Shown here in pieces: positions 6,305 to 7,528 of a stretch of 7,528 nucleotides of DNA. The DNA comes from Candidatus Methanofastidiosum methylothiophilum. GTDB taxonomy: Archaea; Methanobacteriota_B; Thermococci; Methanofastidiosales; Methanofastidiosaceae. Under the pieces are notes generated by a model that saw nothing but the letters and a program-made list of their open reading frames with translations, was not told the origin of the DNA and made no database searches. Each line of letters starts with the position of its first letter. The stretch's first letter is position 1. The position numbers and the translations under genes are program-made. The stretch spans positions 1 through 7,528 of the forward strand of contig LNGD01000078.1 of assembly GCA_001587675.1 (NCBI GenBank), in the 5' to 3' direction.

Positions 6305-6472
6305 CTAAGGATAAAATTCCTCCTGACATCTAGGGCATTTAACCATAGTGCATGAAGCAGTTGCCATCGGACATGACTGGCACGATACAACTCTTGAATA
6401 TTGCTTAGAAAATGTAAAGTTGCATTTTGGGCATCTTACTATATCGTTTGAAGTATTCTTCCATGTAGCCAT
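6305..6472 (-). CDS. Small zinc-ribbon protein, 55 residues
   Basis: Short minus-strand gene with ATG at 6472-6470 and TAG at 6307-6305. It has seven cysteines in 55 residues: CPKC (14-17), CQSC (31-34), a lone C41 and CPRC (46-49). Two or more CxxC knuckles at this spacing indicate a treble-clef or zinc-ribbon fold. The segment from C31 to C49 resembles small prokaryotic zinc ribbons with a CxxCP....C..[IV][KR]CPxC pattern. No enzymatic residues or membrane segments are visible. A weak GTGAG lies five bases before the ATG, and no clear TATA box is seen in the 43-base gap behind the DUF6125-like gene, so the two are probably co-transcribed. The function is unknown; a metal-dependent adaptor or regulatory role is only a guess. 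The cysteine pattern is far too regular for a chance frame. Confidence 0.75.
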   Translation of the reverse strand: MATWKNTSNDIVRCPKCNFTFSKQYSRVVSCQSCPMATASCTMVKCPRCQEEFYP

Positions 6473-6515
6473 AGACTCACTTTGAATTTTAGGTATGCCT
6501 CATTTTTAACCTTTT

Positions 6516-7049
6516 CTATTGTTTTTTCATTGTAAAACACCATTCACACCAAATATTATCCGGATGTTCATCAGGAGGACAAATATTGCATCGTACGTCT
6601 ATATCCGGGTTAAATTTCTCTACAAAAATTTTTAGATATTTTCCTCTAACATTCTTACATGAAAACTCTGGTAAAAGTTTTTCCTTTCTCGCCTTTTGCG
6701 TATGACAGTCTGTTATTCTAAATATCAAGGTGTCACCGTTAATTTCTATCTCCTTTGATGGATGATCAAGTGCCCAACTTGTAAATCTCAAAGCTTTTGC
6801 TAAATCATCAAGATTGGAACCCAAGGAAAACATTTGTTTTAAATATTTGACCTCAATTTCTGCTAGGTATTCCCAACATTCAATGTCTATGTCGATTGCG
6901 GCGTCTGTACCAAATCTTTTTTCTATACCCAAAAAATAAAGACCATCTACCCTCCAGAGATTTTTAATATTAAAAAGTAAAAGATCGATGAGTTCCCATT
7001 CATCAAGAGAAGAAAGCATCTTCATATCCTCATTTCTTGAAATATTCAT
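6516..7049 (-). CDS. DUF6125-like cysteine-rich protein, function unknown
   Basis: A 177-residue soluble protein. The N-terminal half (about 15-95) is helical and acidic with the segment LLLFNIKNLWRVDGLYF, recalled from memory as typical of DUF6125 proteins in archaea and some anaerobic bacteria. The C-terminal half is Cys-rich: C115 (ITDCHTQ), C131 (EFSCKNV), C154/C157 (CNICPPDEHPD) and C168/C171 (CEWC). With His at 116 and 162 these could bind a metal or cluster. Some relatives are named L-2-amino-thiazoline-4-carboxylic acid hydrolase-like, but nothing here proves that activity. The start ATG (7049) has GGTGA four bases upstream (7054-7058), a good archaeal ribosome binding site; Met9 and Met11 are internal alternatives with no such site. 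It is transcribed divergently from the gene at 7206 and lies 43 bases upstream of the zinc-ribbon gene in the same direction. The gene is certain; the family name is a moderate-confidence recollection. Confidence 0.8.
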   Translation of the reverse strand: MNISRNEDMKMLSSLDEWELIDLLLFNIKNLWRVDGLYFLGIEKRFGTDAAIDIDIECWEYLAEIEVKYLKQMFSLGSNLDDLAKALRFTSWALDHPSKEIEINGDTLIFRITDCHTQKARKEKLLPEFSCKNVRGKYLKIFVEKFNPDIDVRCNICPPDEHPDNIWCEWCFTMKKQ

Positions 7050-7097
7050 AATTTCACCATCTTAAAAAAAGGATTCAATTAAAATTTAAGTCTAATT

Positions 7098-7107
7098 GTA
7101 TATATTC
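7098..7107 (-). promoter_or_regulatory. Predicted TATA box for the DUF6125-like gene
   Basis: Minus-strand GAATATATAC is centred about 53 bases before the ATG. A start near 7077 would leave a leader of roughly 28 bases that contains the GGTGA ribosome binding site. The surroundings are very A/T-rich, so TATA-like strings arise easily by chance. Confidence 0.35.
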
Positions 7108-7117
7108 ACTATATCAA

Positions 7118-7134
7118 ATTTCTTTTTGAGAAAT
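7118..7134. repeat. Inverted repeat between divergent promoters (possible operator)
   Basis: ATTTCT (7118-7123) and AGAAAT (7129-7134) are exact complements around a 5-base centre. They lie between the two predicted TATA elements of the divergent genes, where a dimeric regulator could affect both. Six base pairs in A/T-rich DNA is weak evidence. Confidence 0.25.
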
Positions 7135-7154
7135 ACTTAAGACAACTAGTAAAG

Positions 7155-7162
7155 TTTAAATA
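7155..7162 (+). promoter_or_regulatory. Predicted TATA box for the gene starting at 7206
   Basis: TTTAAATA lies about 47 bases before the ATG, which predicts a start near 7184 and a leader of about 22 bases. The leader contains AAGGTGGGA (7192-7200), a strong archaeal ribosome binding site. The element sits in the small inverted repeat GTTTA-AA-TAAAC (7154-7165). Confidence 0.35.
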
Positions 7163-7205
7163 AACAAAAATTCAAAAATAAAAACTATAAAAAGGTGGGA
7201 GATTA

Positions 7206-7528
7206 ATGGCCGAAGATATGAAATTGAGATTTACTCAAATTATTATGAACGCATGGTTATACGGCGTAGAATCAACTGCTAATATATTTTTTGAAAGACC
7301 AAAATTATTCTATAGAAGATGGGGAAGTATAGCTATTCGTCCATTTATTGAATCATGGGGGGAGCTTGGTATGGAATTTGTCAAAGGATTGAGCTCCTAC
7401 GAAACTGTCAAAATGTTCATTGATGCACTTGTAAAAGCACAATTTTTCAATCAAAATGATTTTGAATTTGGAGGAGATGATAAAAAATTCATTTTTAAAG
7501 CAATTAATTGTCCGTATAAATCTCATTG
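7206..7528 (+). CDS. Unrecognised protein, first 107 codons (3' end outside the window)
   Basis: An open frame begins at ATG 7206 behind AAGGTGGGA with about five bases' spacing and stays open to the right edge, so the gene is partial. Features seen: an amphipathic helical start (MAEDMKLRFTQIIMNAW), a basic-aromatic stretch (FFERPKLFYRRWG), then SWGELGMEFVKGL followed by a helix and the segment KAINCPYKSH near the edge. No signal peptide, membrane segment or nucleotide-binding motif is visible. The alternation of a helical segment, a Gly turn and a Cys-Pro near residue 102 recalls small archaeal ligand-sensing or output domains, but I cannot name the family with confidence. It is divergent from the DUF6125-like gene across 156 bases, so the two may share regulation. 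Confidence 0.7.
   Translation, partial: MAEDMKLRFTQIIMNAWLYGVESTANIFFERPKLFYRRWGSIAIRPFIESWGELGMEFVKGLSSYETVKMFIDALVKAQFFNQNDFEFGGDDKKFIFKAINCPYKSH

Noticed and set aside
1..7528. CRISPR array, insertion sequence, integrase or rRNA/tRNA genes
   Set aside because: No regularly spaced direct repeats, transposase-like proteins, terminal repeats or conserved RNA gene sequence were seen.

Overview
The window reads as AT-rich archaeal chromosome, most likely from a hydrogen-using methanogen-like lineage. The evidence is a [NiFe]-hydrogenase large subunit of the F420-non-reducing (Mvh) type followed directly by heterodisulfide reductase subunits HdrC and HdrB. GTG and TTG starts, GGTGA/GGGG-type ribosome binding sites, TATA-box-like elements and T-run terminators fit this. 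The gene set recalls Candidatus Methanofastidiosum, but that placement is a guess from memory. Some bacteria carry similar HdrBC plus fumarate-reductase sets.

Region 1 (1-4786, + strand) is one tightly packed operon that enters from the left: mvhA (5' end outside the window), hdrC, hdrB, a FrdB/TfrB-like iron-sulfur protein and a FrdA/TfrA-like flavoprotein. Stops and starts overlap or abut at three junctions (TAGTG, TAATG, TAG|TTG), and the fourth gap is only 8 bases. Together they suggest a soluble chain: H2 -> MvhA -> (MvhG/MvhD/HdrA, not in the window) -> HdrC/HdrB, with the two Frd-like subunits either donating to or accepting from the same HdrB thiol/disulfide site. Every substrate-binding residue expected for fumarate/succinate is present in the flavoprotein. 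No membrane anchor subunit is seen. The HdrB plus FrdB pair corresponds to the two halves of methanogen thiol:fumarate reductase TfrB, here as separate genes.

Region 2 (4787-6304) holds a convergent, minus-strand phenylacetate-CoA-ligase-like gene. The two operons meet at a 28-base AT-rich gap with oligo-T on both strands. Upstream of the ligase lies a roughly 170-base non-coding leader with a TATA box and a perfect 10-bp inverted repeat (6151-6160 / 6226-6235) that encloses three smaller hairpins. This is a good candidate for an undescribed structured RNA leader.

Region 3 (6305-7528) has a 55-residue zinc-ribbon protein with seven cysteines (minus), a 177-residue DUF6125-like Cys-rich protein (minus), a 156-base divergent promoter region, and the first 107 codons of an unrecognised protein (+) that runs off the right edge.
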